NCBI GenBank assembly: GCA_028718065.1
Contig: JAQUMP010000005.1
Span: forward strand, 1 to 22,209
Length of the DNA stretch: 22,209 nt
Direction of reading: 5' to 3'
From: Chitinivibrionales bacterium
Lineage (GTDB): Bacteria; Fibrobacterota; Chitinivibrionia; Chitinivibrionales; FEN-1185
The notes beneath the pieces are model-generated. The model was not told the origin of the DNA, made no database searches, and saw only the letters and a list, made by a program, of their open reading frames with translations. Numbering within the stretch: position 1 is the stretch's first letter; each line of letters begins with the position of its first letter. A program made the position numbers and the translations under genes. Positions 1-7,236 of this stretch are shown here, one piece after another.

Positions 1-520
1 CGGCCACCAGCGGCAGCGCGAACCGGCCGGTGTGCACGGCAAGCCACTCCTCGCAGGAATACACGCGCGCCGACTGGATCAGCTCGTTGGCAAGGATTTC
101 GGCGGCGATGCGGTCGACCTGCTTGCGCGCCAGCGCGCCCCAGAAAAAATATTGGGTGCCGGTGGAGACCGAAAAACCTTCATTGAGTCCCGTTTGTAAA
201 ACGATGGCGGCGGCCTCGCGCGCCGTGCGGCCGATGTTGTCGGTAACGCCGGGCTTAAACATTACCTCCACCATCCAGTCAAAGGCGTTGTAAAACGATT
301 GATTTAAGGTATAATCCTGGACAATCGGATCGCACAGGGGGCCGCTCGCCAGGGCGGCAAGGTTTTGATTACTGAGCGTTTGGGAAACGGCATAGAGCGC
401 CACCGTGCGGATGGATGAAATCGTGCCGAAGCCCAGATTGGTGATAATGCGGTTACGGACTTTTTCGCCCTGGGCGTCGCGCTGCGCGGCTTTAATACCG
501 ACATAAATCCGTTCGGACAT
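1..520 (-). CDS. purL: Phosphoribosylformylglycinamidine synthase PurL, N-terminal part (cut by window edge)
   Basis: The minus-strand frame is open from ATG at 520 to the window start, giving 173 codons beginning MSERIYVGIKAAQRDAQGEK. The segment around DWMVEVMFKPGVTDNIGRTA (about residues 83-102) matches the PurS-like N-terminal region that some bacterial FGAM synthases carry fused in front of the ATP-binding domains, in particular the motif FKPGVTDNxGxTA. The enzyme converts FGAR to FGAM with glutamine and ATP in de novo purine synthesis, in the cytoplasm. TAAGG just upstream of the ATG is an acceptable ribosome binding site. The catalytic domains lie outside the window, so only the N-terminus is supported. 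It diverges from the type II restriction-modification genes, with 230 bp between the two starts; apart from AT-rich runs I see no clear signal there. GC content looks higher than in the neighbouring restriction genes. Confidence 0.85.
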   Translation of the reverse strand, partial: MSERIYVGIKAAQRDAQGEKVRNRIITNLGFGTISSIRTVALYAVSQTLSNQNLAALASGPLCDPIVQDYTLNQSFYNAFDWMVEVMFKPGVTDNIGRTAREAAAIVLQTGLNEGFSVSTGTQYFFWGALARKQVDRIAAEILANELIQSARVYSCEEWLAVHTGRFALPLVA

Positions 521-750
521 AGGCGCCTTATCCAATGGCTTGGGCGGACGAAAAGAAGGTTAAAAAGAAACAGAAAAATATATTATGGGAGGGTTGGGGA
601 AGAAGGTACGAACGATTAAACCCAATAGATCTCTATAAGAAAACAAAACCCGCTGCCGGTCAATAATATATTAATTTAAAGCAAGCACTACCACCATAAG
701 CATTAGATTGCAGAATATGGGTTTTTCTTTCTAAACGCTGATTGTTTTTT

Positions 751-2328
751 ATGAAAACGATTGCTCCCCTTTTTGAACGCCCTGTAAAAATTTCCGATAA
801 ATTAGGTACTCATTATGCCAACTCTGCGAATAATGACCATAAAAAGATTTTCGGTCAATACTTAACGCCCATCGATGTTGCGGACTTCATGGCAGGTCTT
901 GCTTCTGTAAAACTTCGTAAGCACGTTGATATTCTTGACCCCGGAATCGGCTCAGGCGTTTTATCATGCGCGCTTATTGAAAAATTAACCGGCGATCAAA
1001 AGCAAATTTCGTCAATAAAACTAATCGCTTATGAAACCGATTCACTATTACTATCAACGATTCAAAAATCCCTCGAATACCTGAAAAAATGGTTACTGAA
1101 TAAAAGTGTTGAGTTTACCTATGATATTCGCCTCAAAGATTTTGTCCTGGAAAAGGCTTTTGTATTAAATGAAAATCCGTCACTTTTTGGTACGCATAAT
1201 CCGGACCTTGATGATGAACTTTTTGATATTATAATTTCCAATCCTCCCTATTTTAAAATTTCAAAAGACGATCCCCGCGCCCGCGCTGCCGCCCGCGTTG
1301 TATATGGTCAACCGAATATCTATTCGTTGTTTATGGCGCTTTCGGCCCGTTTGTTAAAACCTCAGGGTGAGCTAATATTTATTACTCCACGCAGCTATGC
1401 TTCGGGCCCCTATTTTAGATCCTTTAGAGAATTCTTTTTTTCGGAAATTATTCCGCTTCAATTTCATTTGTTCGGATCCCGCACCGAAGCATTTGACCGC
1501 GATGCGATATTGCAGGAAAACATTATCCTTCATGCAAAACGGAACGGAAAAAATCACGACAATACCAAAGTCGTTCTTTCGTTCAGTAATGGTTCGCATG
1601 ACCTTCAAACGCCTCAGCAACGGAAACTGCCTCTTAAGCGGATTGTTAATCTTTCAAGCGCCAATAAAGTAGTGTTCCTTCCTACGACGGAAAATGACGA
1701 CCAAATTCTTTCTGTGGTTGATTCATGGCGTGGCAGCTTGCATAACTATGAAATGGAAATATCTACAGGCAAGGTTGTTCCCTTTAGAGCCATCGAATAT
1801 CTTTCGTCATCCGGCGATATTTCAAACGGTGATGCCCCCTTAATCTGGATGAATAGTATTCGTAATTTTGATATTGTCTGGCCATTTGACAGGAAGAGCA
1901 AACCCCAATATATCCGCGTTTCCGATAATACCATGCCGTTGCTGAATACTATCGGCAATTATGTTTTGCTTCGCCGGTTCAGCGCGAAAGAAGAACACCG
2001 ACGTTTAAATTCTTCTCCGCTTCTTAAGGATAAATTGCCATGCCGGTTCGTTGCCTTTGAAAACCATGTTAACTATATTTATCGTCCTCACGGAAAAATA
2101 TCTAAACTTGAGGCCATAGGCATTTCCGCAATTCTAAACTCGGTTTACCTTGACACCTATTTTAGGGTTTCTAATGGAAATACCCAGGTCAGCGCCACCG
2201 AAATAAGAGATATGCCTTTGCCGGATATTTCAACCATCAAGAATCTTGGCGAAACTATTGATGCGGGCAAGACGATTGATGTTGATGAATATTTGACGGC
2301 GCATTCGAAGCTAGGAAGGAGTTGGTGA
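751..2328 (+). CDS. Type II adenine-specific DNA methyltransferase (partner of BsuBI/PstI-type enzyme)
   Basis: This 525-residue protein has the motif order of gamma-type N6-adenine methyltransferases: FGQYLTP (motif X, residues 34-40), LDPGIGSG (SAM-binding motif I, 62-69), and NPPY (motif IV catalytic, 164-167). The roughly 350 residues after these should hold the target-recognition domain. It would methylate adenine in the site cut by the downstream endonuclease, protecting host DNA. I chose ATG 751; a TTG at 742 would add three residues (MFF) with no better ribosome site. The length is close to that of M.BsuBI/M.PstI-type proteins. The DNA is clearly more AT-rich than purL, which suggests transfer. 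The target is inferred from the partner endonuclease; for PstI and BsuBI it is CTGCAG. Confidence 0.88.
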   Translation: MKTIAPLFERPVKISDKLGTHYANSANNDHKKIFGQYLTPIDVADFMAGLASVKLRKHVDILDPGIGSGVLSCALIEKLTGDQKQISSIKLIAYETDSLLLSTIQKSLEYLKKWLLNKSVEFTYDIRLKDFVLEKAFVLNENPSLFGTHNPDLDDELFDIIISNPPYFKISKDDPRARAAARVVYGQPNIYSLFMALSARLLKPQGELIFITPRSYASGPYFRSFREFFFSEIIPLQFHLFGSRTEAFDRDAILQENIILHAKRNGKNHDNTKVVLSFSNGSHDLQTPQQRKLPLKRIVNLSSANKVVFLPTTENDDQILSVVDSWRGSLHNYEMEISTGKVVPFRAIEYLSSSGDISNGDAPLIWMNSIRNFDIVWPFDRKSKPQYIRVSDNTMPLLNTIGNYVLLRRFSAKEEHRRLNSSPLLKDKLPCRFVAFENHVNYIYRPHGKISKLEAIGISAILNSVYLDTYFRVSNGNTQVSATEIRDMPLPDISTIKNLGETIDAGKTIDVDEYLTAHSKLGRSW

Positions 2329-3264
2329 TTGAAAAAAGTTAAAGAAGCGCAGCAAATCCTGGCCGACTTGGGAATGCCAAAGCTCCAGCAGAACGAAATT
2401 TCGGCCCTCACATTTCTTGCTCTTTGCAATATCAAAAAAAAGTCTCTATGGAGTGACGCTACTCGGCAAAGCATGACGGTAACGAAAGGCATAATGTTTT
2501 TTATCAGGGATAATTACCGCAGGGATTATGCGCCGAATACCCGTGAAACATTTCGCCGTCAGGTTTTGCATCAATTCGTTCAGGGCCGGATTGCCGATTA
2601 CAATCCCGACGAACCGGAATTACCGACTAATAGTCCAAAGGCCCATTACGCTATAAGTGAAGCTGCATTAACGACCGTGCATTCTTACGGTCTGCCCGAT
2701 TATAAAAAGCGGATTGCCGAATTTATAAAGCCTCAAGGTTCACTCGTGGAAATTTATGAAAAATCCCGCGAAACCCAAACCGTACCCGTTGTGCTTCCTA
2801 CCGGAGAGAGTTTCAATCTTTCGCCGGGTAAGCATAACGAGCTTCAAGCATCAATAATAAAAGATTTTGCCTCTCGTTTTTTAAAAAGCCCCAAAGTCCT
2901 TTATTTTGGAGATACCGCAAAGAAAAATCTGGTGATCGACCAACCTTCTTTTGCTTTACTTAATGTAAACGTTTCCGACCATGACAAACTGCCGGATATA
3001 GTTCTTTTTGATTCTTCCAAAAACTGGCTATTTCTAATAGAGGCAGTTACCTCTCACGGCCCAATGAATCCCAAGCGCGTGTTTGAACTTCAGGAAATGT
3101 TTAAAGACAGCAATTACGGCAAGGTTTTCGTGTCCGCATTTCCCGACTTCGCAGAATTCAAGCAGCATTCCAAAGAAATATCATGGGAAACGGAGGTTTG
3201 GATTGCCGATTTCCCCGAGCATATGATCCATTACAACGGTGATAAATTCATTGGGCCAAGATAG
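2329..3264 (+). CDS. BsuBI/PstI-family type II restriction endonuclease
   Basis: The 311-residue product matches the BsuBI/PstI restriction endonuclease family by its conserved blocks: GKHNELQ (167-173), PDIVLFD (222-228) and LIEAVTSHGPMNPKR (236-250). The D...ExV pattern (D223, E238) is a plausible PD-(D/E)xK-type catalytic core. Family members such as PstI (about 326 aa) cut CTGCAG, and the length here agrees. The start is TTG at 2329, directly after the methyltransferase TGA (2326-2328), with a strong GGAAGGAG (2314-2321) seven bases upstream, so it is probably translationally coupled. A weak start codon behind a methylase fits the need to keep nuclease below methylase. The next in-frame ATG (2374) would lose 15 residues. 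One CTGCAG was spotted in this window, at 5693-5698. The gene converges on 3275-3985 with only 10 bp between. Confidence 0.88.
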   Translation: MKKVKEAQQILADLGMPKLQQNEISALTFLALCNIKKKSLWSDATRQSMTVTKGIMFFIRDNYRRDYAPNTRETFRRQVLHQFVQGRIADYNPDEPELPTNSPKAHYAISEAALTTVHSYGLPDYKKRIAEFIKPQGSLVEIYEKSRETQTVPVVLPTGESFNLSPGKHNELQASIIKDFASRFLKSPKVLYFGDTAKKNLVIDQPSFALLNVNVSDHDKLPDIVLFDSSKNWLFLIEAVTSHGPMNPKRVFELQEMFKDSNYGKVFVSAFPDFAEFKQHSKEISWETEVWIADFPEHMIHYNGDKFIGPR

Positions 3265-3274
3265 TTTTCCCGCC

Positions 3275-3985
3275 TTACAACCCCTGCATGCGCAGCGAAT
3301 CCTTGGCGGCGTTGACCGCGGCGGCGAGGTCGATGGAGGAAAGGGAGAGGGAATAGTCGAACTGCTTTTCCGGCGCTGAGATATTAATCGAAAACGCCAC
3401 TTCCGTCTGCGGATATTTCCATTGGGCGTAAACCGACGCGGCGATCTTTTTATAATAGTCGTACGGGTGGTACCGAAAATTCCAGCGCTGGTCGGAGAGA
3501 TAGGTATCGAACCGCTTAAAGGTTAAACGCGGGTCGAGCCCGGTGAAAGCCGGCTGGCGTTTGCCGTATTTTTTACGCAGCAGGTCGTAGATGTCGTTGA
3601 CAAAAGTTAGTGTTTTATTGCGGATTTCCTGGTAGTATTGATCGACGCTTCGGTAAACGTTGTAATTAAAATCGAAATTTTTAAGGCTGTTAAAATCAAA
3701 GACCACCGTGGCCTGAAAAAACTTGTTGTCCCAGAAATAATAGGTGATCGTGGCGGCATAACCCGCGACCTTGCCCGTTGATTCGAACCGGCTCACCGCC
3801 AGGTTAGCGGGAAACTCATTGCCGGCGGGCAGCGGCTTCCAGGCCGTGGAGGCCGTGGCCGACTTTACCGCGTCCGGCGCCATGCCCCATTGGGCGTTGT
3901 TAAAACCGGTAATATCCGAGCCATAAGCGTAACCGGCCGCAAACGTTGACAGAAGAAAAATGAGCGTATAATAACGGCGGTCCAT
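3275..3985 (-). CDS. Exported protein of unknown function
   Basis: The 236-residue protein starts MDRRYYTLIFLLSTFAAGYA, a clear signal peptide with probable cleavage around residue 22 (AYG/SD). The mature part opens with FNNAQWGMAPDAVKSA, resembling the WGMsxeeV motif that begins many small periplasmic domains. The rest is rich in Tyr, Phe and Lys (for example FNYNVYRSVDQYYQEI), consistent with a beta-rich periplasmic fold. I do not recognise a named family. It lies 50 bp downstream of the exported protein at 4036-4620 on the same strand, so the two may be co-transcribed. No strong Shine-Dalgarno is seen before ATG 3985. Confidence 0.7.
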   Translation of the reverse strand: MDRRYYTLIFLLSTFAAGYAYGSDITGFNNAQWGMAPDAVKSATASTAWKPLPAGNEFPANLAVSRFESTGKVAGYAATITYYFWDNKFFQATVVFDFNSLKNFDFNYNVYRSVDQYYQEIRNKTLTFVNDIYDLLRKKYGKRQPAFTGLDPRLTFKRFDTYLSDQRWNFRYHPYDYYKKIAASVYAQWKYPQTEVAFSINISAPEKQFDYSLSLSSIDLAAAVNAAKDSLRMQGL

Positions 3986-4035
3986 ACGTTTCTTATTGTA
4001 TCATTACCCGTCTCCGATTCGCAAGCCCCATCCAC

Positions 4036-4620
4036 TCACGACATGTGCCCGATTATGGTGGCGCGTTTAATGGTAAAGGCGGCGCCGTTATCCGAACGCT
4101 TGGCCGAATTGGCCGGGTATTGATAGGGATAAACATAGGGAATACTGATGTTGAGGGCCGAACCGGCGGCTGCGCCGAATGCTTTAATCTTTAGCTGAAT
4201 ACTATAGCCGCTCGTGTTGTTGGAATCTCCCGGGTCAAGTTGATAGGTGCGGTTGAATCCGTTCGTATCGTATTGGGCCAAACGGAACAGCATATCCTTG
4301 ATGCCGAAAAGCGTATCGTGCCCGGGGCGGTAAATATCCAAACGCAACTGAAAACCAACGTTAACGCGTCCCTCGCTGTAATAGGATGAATAGCAGACGA
4401 TCCGCAGCGTATCGGCGATCATGGCGGCATGGTTGGGATAAAAAAAATTGCCCGGCAGCACGACCGAATCGGAACCCATAATGCCGCTGAACGCAAACGC
4501 CGGTTGGTAAATGTCAAGCGGGTTGGCCGAGTTGCAGTGAATGGTTGCAAGCGCGATGGCGCCGAAAACAAGCATGGCCGAAGCCACATACGAAAACTTT
4601 TTAATCTTGTTTAATTTCAT
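4036..4620 (-). CDS. Probable surface lipoprotein or secreted protein, unknown function
   Basis: The 194-residue protein has a lysine-rich n-region and hydrophobic core (MKLNKIKKFS, then YVASAMLVFGAIALATIHC). Cys29 could be a lipid-modified cysteine, but TIH-C is a poor lipobox, so ordinary secretion is also possible. The mature part has alternating polar/hydrophobic segments (RLDIYRPGHDTLFGIKDMLF) that suggest a beta-sandwich. No family is recognised. It lies just upstream of another exported gene on the same strand. The start is ATG 4620, the only Met preceding the hydrophobic segment; no strong ribosome site is visible. Confidence 0.65.
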   Translation of the reverse strand: MKLNKIKKFSYVASAMLVFGAIALATIHCNSANPLDIYQPAFAFSGIMGSDSVVLPGNFFYPNHAAMIADTLRIVCYSSYYSEGRVNVGFQLRLDIYRPGHDTLFGIKDMLFRLAQYDTNGFNRTYQLDPGDSNNTSGYSIQLKIKAFGAAAGSALNISIPYVYPYQYPANSAKRSDNGAAFTIKRATIIGHMS

Positions 4621-4776
4621 AAGATTTTGGCGATGCCACGACCCGTACTTACTCTACATTCTAAATTAAAAGCACGCGTTTTTGTAAAATTTTGCTTTTT
4701 GCGGGATTGCAAAGCGAAAGCGGGCGGGTGGCCCGAAGCGCATAGCTTTGGGTTTATTGACGTGTTGCTGAATCTT

Positions 4777-4810
4777 TTGAATAGCCCTCCCGATCATTGT
4801 ATTTTATAAT
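4777..4810 (+). promoter_or_regulatory. Candidate sigma70-type promoter before the XRE remnant
   Basis: TTGAAT at 4777-4782 is followed after 17 bases by TATTTT (4800-4805), which runs into a consensus TATAAT at 4805-4810. The ATG of the XRE remnant lies six bases after TATAAT, so if that hexamer is the -10 the transcript would be nearly leaderless. This is read by eye only. The rest of the gap between 4620 and 4817 shows no gene; the short open frame there has no family resemblance. Confidence 0.35.
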
Positions 4811-4816
4811 TCACAT

Positions 4817-4912
4817 ATGCAAACCGTACAATTTGTCCCAAAAGTCCTGCAATGGGCCCGCGAACGCGCGGACCTTGCCATTGCCGATTTAGCTGGGAAA
4901 ATGAAAATCTAG
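4817..4912 (+). pseudogene. N-terminal remnant of an XRE/ImmA-type regulator
   Basis: An in-frame stretch from ATG 4817 to TAG 4910-4912 encodes 31 residues, MQTVQFVPKVLQWARERADL followed by AIADLAGKMKI. It resembles the start of the helix-turn-helix domain of XRE-family regulators fused to or paired with ImmA/IrrE metallopeptidases (pattern PKVLxWARERAgLsxedLAkKmk). A complete helix-turn-helix domain needs about 60 residues, so this is a truncated remnant. A second, shorter remnant with 27 of 31 identical bases lies at 13881-13931. The role of the intact gene would be transcription repression, perhaps of an adjacent toxin or mobile element. Confidence 0.55.
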
Positions 4913-4946
4913 TCCGGATTCCGGATTTATTGAAACTGAAAGGATT

Positions 4947-4965
4947 GTATCACAAAATGTGATAC
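4947..4965. promoter_or_regulatory. Palindrome upstream of the truncated ORF6N gene (operator candidate)
   Basis: GTATCACA-AAA-TGTGATAC is a perfect 8-bp inverted repeat with a 3-base centre, 31 bp before ATG 4997. Its TCACA/TGTGA half-sites also occur in the long palindromes inside the ORF6N coding sequences (5196-5224, 12904-12936, 12948-12970). This is consistent with an autoregulatory operator, by inference only. No matching palindrome is seen upstream of the second ORF6N gene at 12707. Confidence 0.45.
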
Positions 4966-4996
4966 CAGACCACGAAAACCGTTGGATGGGTAGACA

Positions 4997-5458
4997 ATGA
5001 CCAAAAACGCCTTAATTCTTTCCGATGGAATCCAGAATCGTATTTATTCAATCAGAGGCATCCAGGTAATGATTGATAGAGATTTAGCGGAATTATACCA
5101 GGTGGAAACAAAAGCTCTTAATCAGGCGGCAAAAAGAAATATTGACCGATTTCCCAATGGATTTATGTTTCAATTAACCTCAGGTGAGGTTGAATATTGG
5201 AAGTCACAATTTGTGACTTCCAATCGTGAAAAAATGGGGCTGAGGAAATTGCCATACGCGTTCACCGAACAAGGCGTCGCAATGCTTGCCGGAGTATTAA
5301 AGAGCGGGACTGCCGTAAAGACCAGCATTCAAATCATTGTTGCAGACAAAATATATATAGGACATTTTGACCCCGCGATTGGGATTTGCCGGATAATCAG
5401 GAAAAACGCCATGCCCAAGGGCCAAGATGCAAGCAGGTCGCGGTGCCAGGGTAAATAG
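4997..5458 (+). pseudogene. Truncated ORF6N-domain protein
   Basis: The first about 115 of 153 residues are an ORF6N domain (RIYSIRGIQVMIDRDLAELY, later LPYAFTEQGVAML), closely related to residues 5-135 of the full-length paralogue at 12707-13642. After TAVKTSIQII (near 5335) similarity stops and the rest is unrelated tail. The coiled-coil and PLD-like C-terminal parts of the paralogue are missing, so I call it a 3'-truncated gene. ORF6N domains are phage- and plasmid-associated DNA-binding modules. It ends 5 bp before the convergent beta-helix gene. The product may still be made as a short DNA-binding protein. Confidence 0.7.
5196..5224. repeat. 29-nt palindrome inside ORF6N gene, copy 1
   Basis: Arms ATTGGAAGTCACAA and TTGTGACTTCCAAT are perfect reverse complements of 14 bases around a single central T. 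The palindrome is coding, spelling WKSQFVTSN in the ORF6N frame. It shares the core GTCACAA-N-TTGTGAC (here within AAGTCACAA...TTGTGACTT) with two palindromes at the same place in the paralogue. Confidence 0.85.
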
Positions 5459-5463
5459 ATAGT

Positions 5464-6957
5464 TCACTCCGATTCTTCCGCCTCTTCCGCACCTTCATCG
5501 TCTTCAAACGGTTCGACATCATCTTCGGGAAACAACAGCGATAGCTCAGGAGGATCGGCGGCTTCTTTTTCGTCGAACATTTGATTGACTTCTTCTTCCG
5601 AACAGGGATCTGTTTCTCCGCCCGCAACAGGCTCGGCGGCGGTTTCCGCCTCCGCCGCAGCCGGGATTTGGTCCGGATCAAAAGGCCGGCCGCTGCAGAC
5701 GGGGCCGTGGGCGCCGAAGGGAGAATTGTTTTCAAAATCATCGTCGGCGACGGATGCGAATTCAAAGGGTTGCACCGCGCAGCCGGCCTGCGGCAGGCAG
5801 GCGCCGCCGATGGCATTGCCGGTAATCAGCAGGTTGTTCGCGGCACTCTGCCGTAAATCAACGGCATTCACCGCTTGGCCGGGTCCCGCAAAAAGGTTGC
5901 GCCGGACAATGCTCGTGCTCCCGCCTTCAAGACGCACGGCAGCGCTTTCTCCCCAGTCAACAAAAGAGTTTTCCTCGATCATCAGGTTTTGCGCCGCGCA
6001 AACGCCCTCCGGGGATTTTGCCAGAACATACAGCGCCTCGCGGCGGCAGCGTACCAGGCAGTTATTGACGATGGTATGCGCTTTGCCGCGGGCGGCGATG
6101 CCGGTGGCGCAATCCAGAATGCGGTTATGAGCGACCTGGCTGCCGCGACCGGCCAGAATGGCGATGGCCGTGCCGGAGCAGGCGGTTATGATATTTCCAT
6201 TTACGGAGGTATCGCCGTTCTTAACGACGATCCCATTGCGGCAACCGGCGATGGTATTGTACTCCACCAGCGTGCTGTTTTCATAGTCGGTGGAATCGAG
6301 GCTGCCGGCCAGGATGGCGTAATCGTAATTGACAAATGAGTTTTTACGGAAAACCTGGTCCTGGTTGGGCGCGCTTTGCTGCGGTTGGTCCGCGCCGGCC
6401 ATGCGTCCCTCCGAGATCATCAGGCCGATCGAGGGATTTTCCACCGTGCCGTCCTTGCGAATCGCCGCGCCTGTTTTTTGCGACCGATCAAAAACACACT
6501 CCTCGACCACGTTGCAGCGCACGCCCGAACCGCCGAAGAAAAGCGCGCACGTGGTTTTGGCCTGCGTCCCGCAATTTAAAAAACGAAGCTCCTCAAAACG
6601 GTTGCGCCGGCAGCGGCCGATCACCGAAAGGGCGTTTAAAGGAGCATCCTGGAAAGCAAGGCCGGAAACGATCAGGTCCGAGCAATCGTAGAAAAACCAG
6701 GAGGCTTCGGCGATGATCGCGGCGTGCTTTTCCTGCGCGGCAATACGGATGGGGTGGCTTATGGATCCGCTGATTTCAAAACTTATATCGCCTTTGTAAA
6801 CACCCGGCTTAAGGACTATTTTCTGGCCGGGATTTACGGAGAGGAGCGCACCATGAATTGAGTCGTAGGGGTTTTCATAGCTCCCGGGGATTCCGGTACT
6901 CGTTTTCTTTTGTTGGGGACTTACCCAGATTACTAATGGATCTTCGGTGTTAAACAT
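5464..6957 (-). CDS. Right-handed parallel beta-helix protein with acidic C-terminal tail
   Basis: The 497-residue product begins like polysaccharide-lyase-type beta-helix proteins: NPYDSIHGALLSVNPGQKIV then LKPGVYKGDISF (about 28-60), followed by repeated short strands ending in N or C such as NRFEELRFLNCG, VVEECVFDRS, EYNTIAGCRNGIVV, VNGNIITACSGTAI, VAHNRILDCATGIA, IEENSFVDWGESA and ITGNAIGG. These are the coils of a chondroitinase-B/NosD-like solenoid. The last about 60 residues are rich in Glu and Asp. No signal peptide is seen after MFNTEDPLVIWV, which is unusual for this fold. The start ATG 6957 is preceded by AGAAG. Whether it is an enzyme or a structural/binding protein cannot be told from the sequence. 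Confidence 0.75.
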   Translation of the reverse strand: MFNTEDPLVIWVSPQQKKTSTGIPGSYENPYDSIHGALLSVNPGQKIVLKPGVYKGDISFEISGSISHPIRIAAQEKHAAIIAEASWFFYDCSDLIVSGLAFQDAPLNALSVIGRCRRNRFEELRFLNCGTQAKTTCALFFGGSGVRCNVVEECVFDRSQKTGAAIRKDGTVENPSIGLMISEGRMAGADQPQQSAPNQDQVFRKNSFVNYDYAILAGSLDSTDYENSTLVEYNTIAGCRNGIVVKNGDTSVNGNIITACSGTAIAILAGRGSQVAHNRILDCATGIAARGKAHTIVNNCLVRCRREALYVLAKSPEGVCAAQNLMIEENSFVDWGESAAVRLEGGSTSIVRRNLFAGPGQAVNAVDLRQSAANNLLITGNAIGGACLPQAGCAVQPFEFASVADDDFENNSPFGAHGPVCSGRPFDPDQIPAAAEAETAAEPVAGGETDPCSEEEVNQMFDEKEAADPPELSLLFPEDDVEPFEDDEGAEEAEESE

Positions 6958-6985
6958 AATTCTTCTAATTCTTTAAAATAAATTT

Positions 6986-7215
6986 GGAAGGGGCTGGCCG
7001 CCCCTTAAACCCGCCAGGGAAAATGCTTATTGTAGCTAAACCAAAGAAAGTATTTTCTTGTAAAGGAGACTTGCTTATCAAATTGGCATTATGGGATATG
7101 AGCGATCGTTGGTTCTTCTTTTAGGCTATAATAAGCATTTTCATTACGGGATATAAAGGGCGGAGCCCTTTCCAAATGTATTTAATAGTTTAAGTATTGG
7201 CGGCCAGCCCCTTCC
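6986..7215. repeat. MITE-like inverted-repeat element, 230 bp
   Basis: The ends GGAAGGGGCTGGCCGCC (6986-7002) and its exact reverse complement (7199-7215) form 17-bp perfect terminal inverted repeats. A second inner pair, 7019-7036 and 7125-7142 (GAAAATGCTTATTGTAGC against GCTATAATAAGCATTTTC), matches at 17 of 18 positions. Smaller hairpins sit at 6990-7004 (GGGGC/GCCCC) and 7155-7171 (AAAGGGC/GCCCTTT). It fills the gap between two minus-strand genes, encodes no protein and lacks a U-run of a terminator. No obvious target-site duplication is visible, so mobility is inferred. Confidence 0.6.
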
Positions 7216-7236
7216 TGCATATTCTTGACATATGGG

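Noticed and set aside
4627..4809. 60-codon plus-strand open frame
   Set aside because: No ribosome site, no family-like sequence and composition of non-coding DNA; it overlaps the promoter region of the XRE remnant.
5585..6130. Long plus-strand open frames opposite the beta-helix gene
   Set aside because: GC-rich antisense frames of a real gene; Arg/Pro/Ala-rich translations without domains.
6986..7215. Inverted repeat as a transcription terminator of the 7237-7866 gene
   Set aside because: The arms are 196 bp apart, no T-run follows, and nested repeats point to an element rather than a simple terminator.
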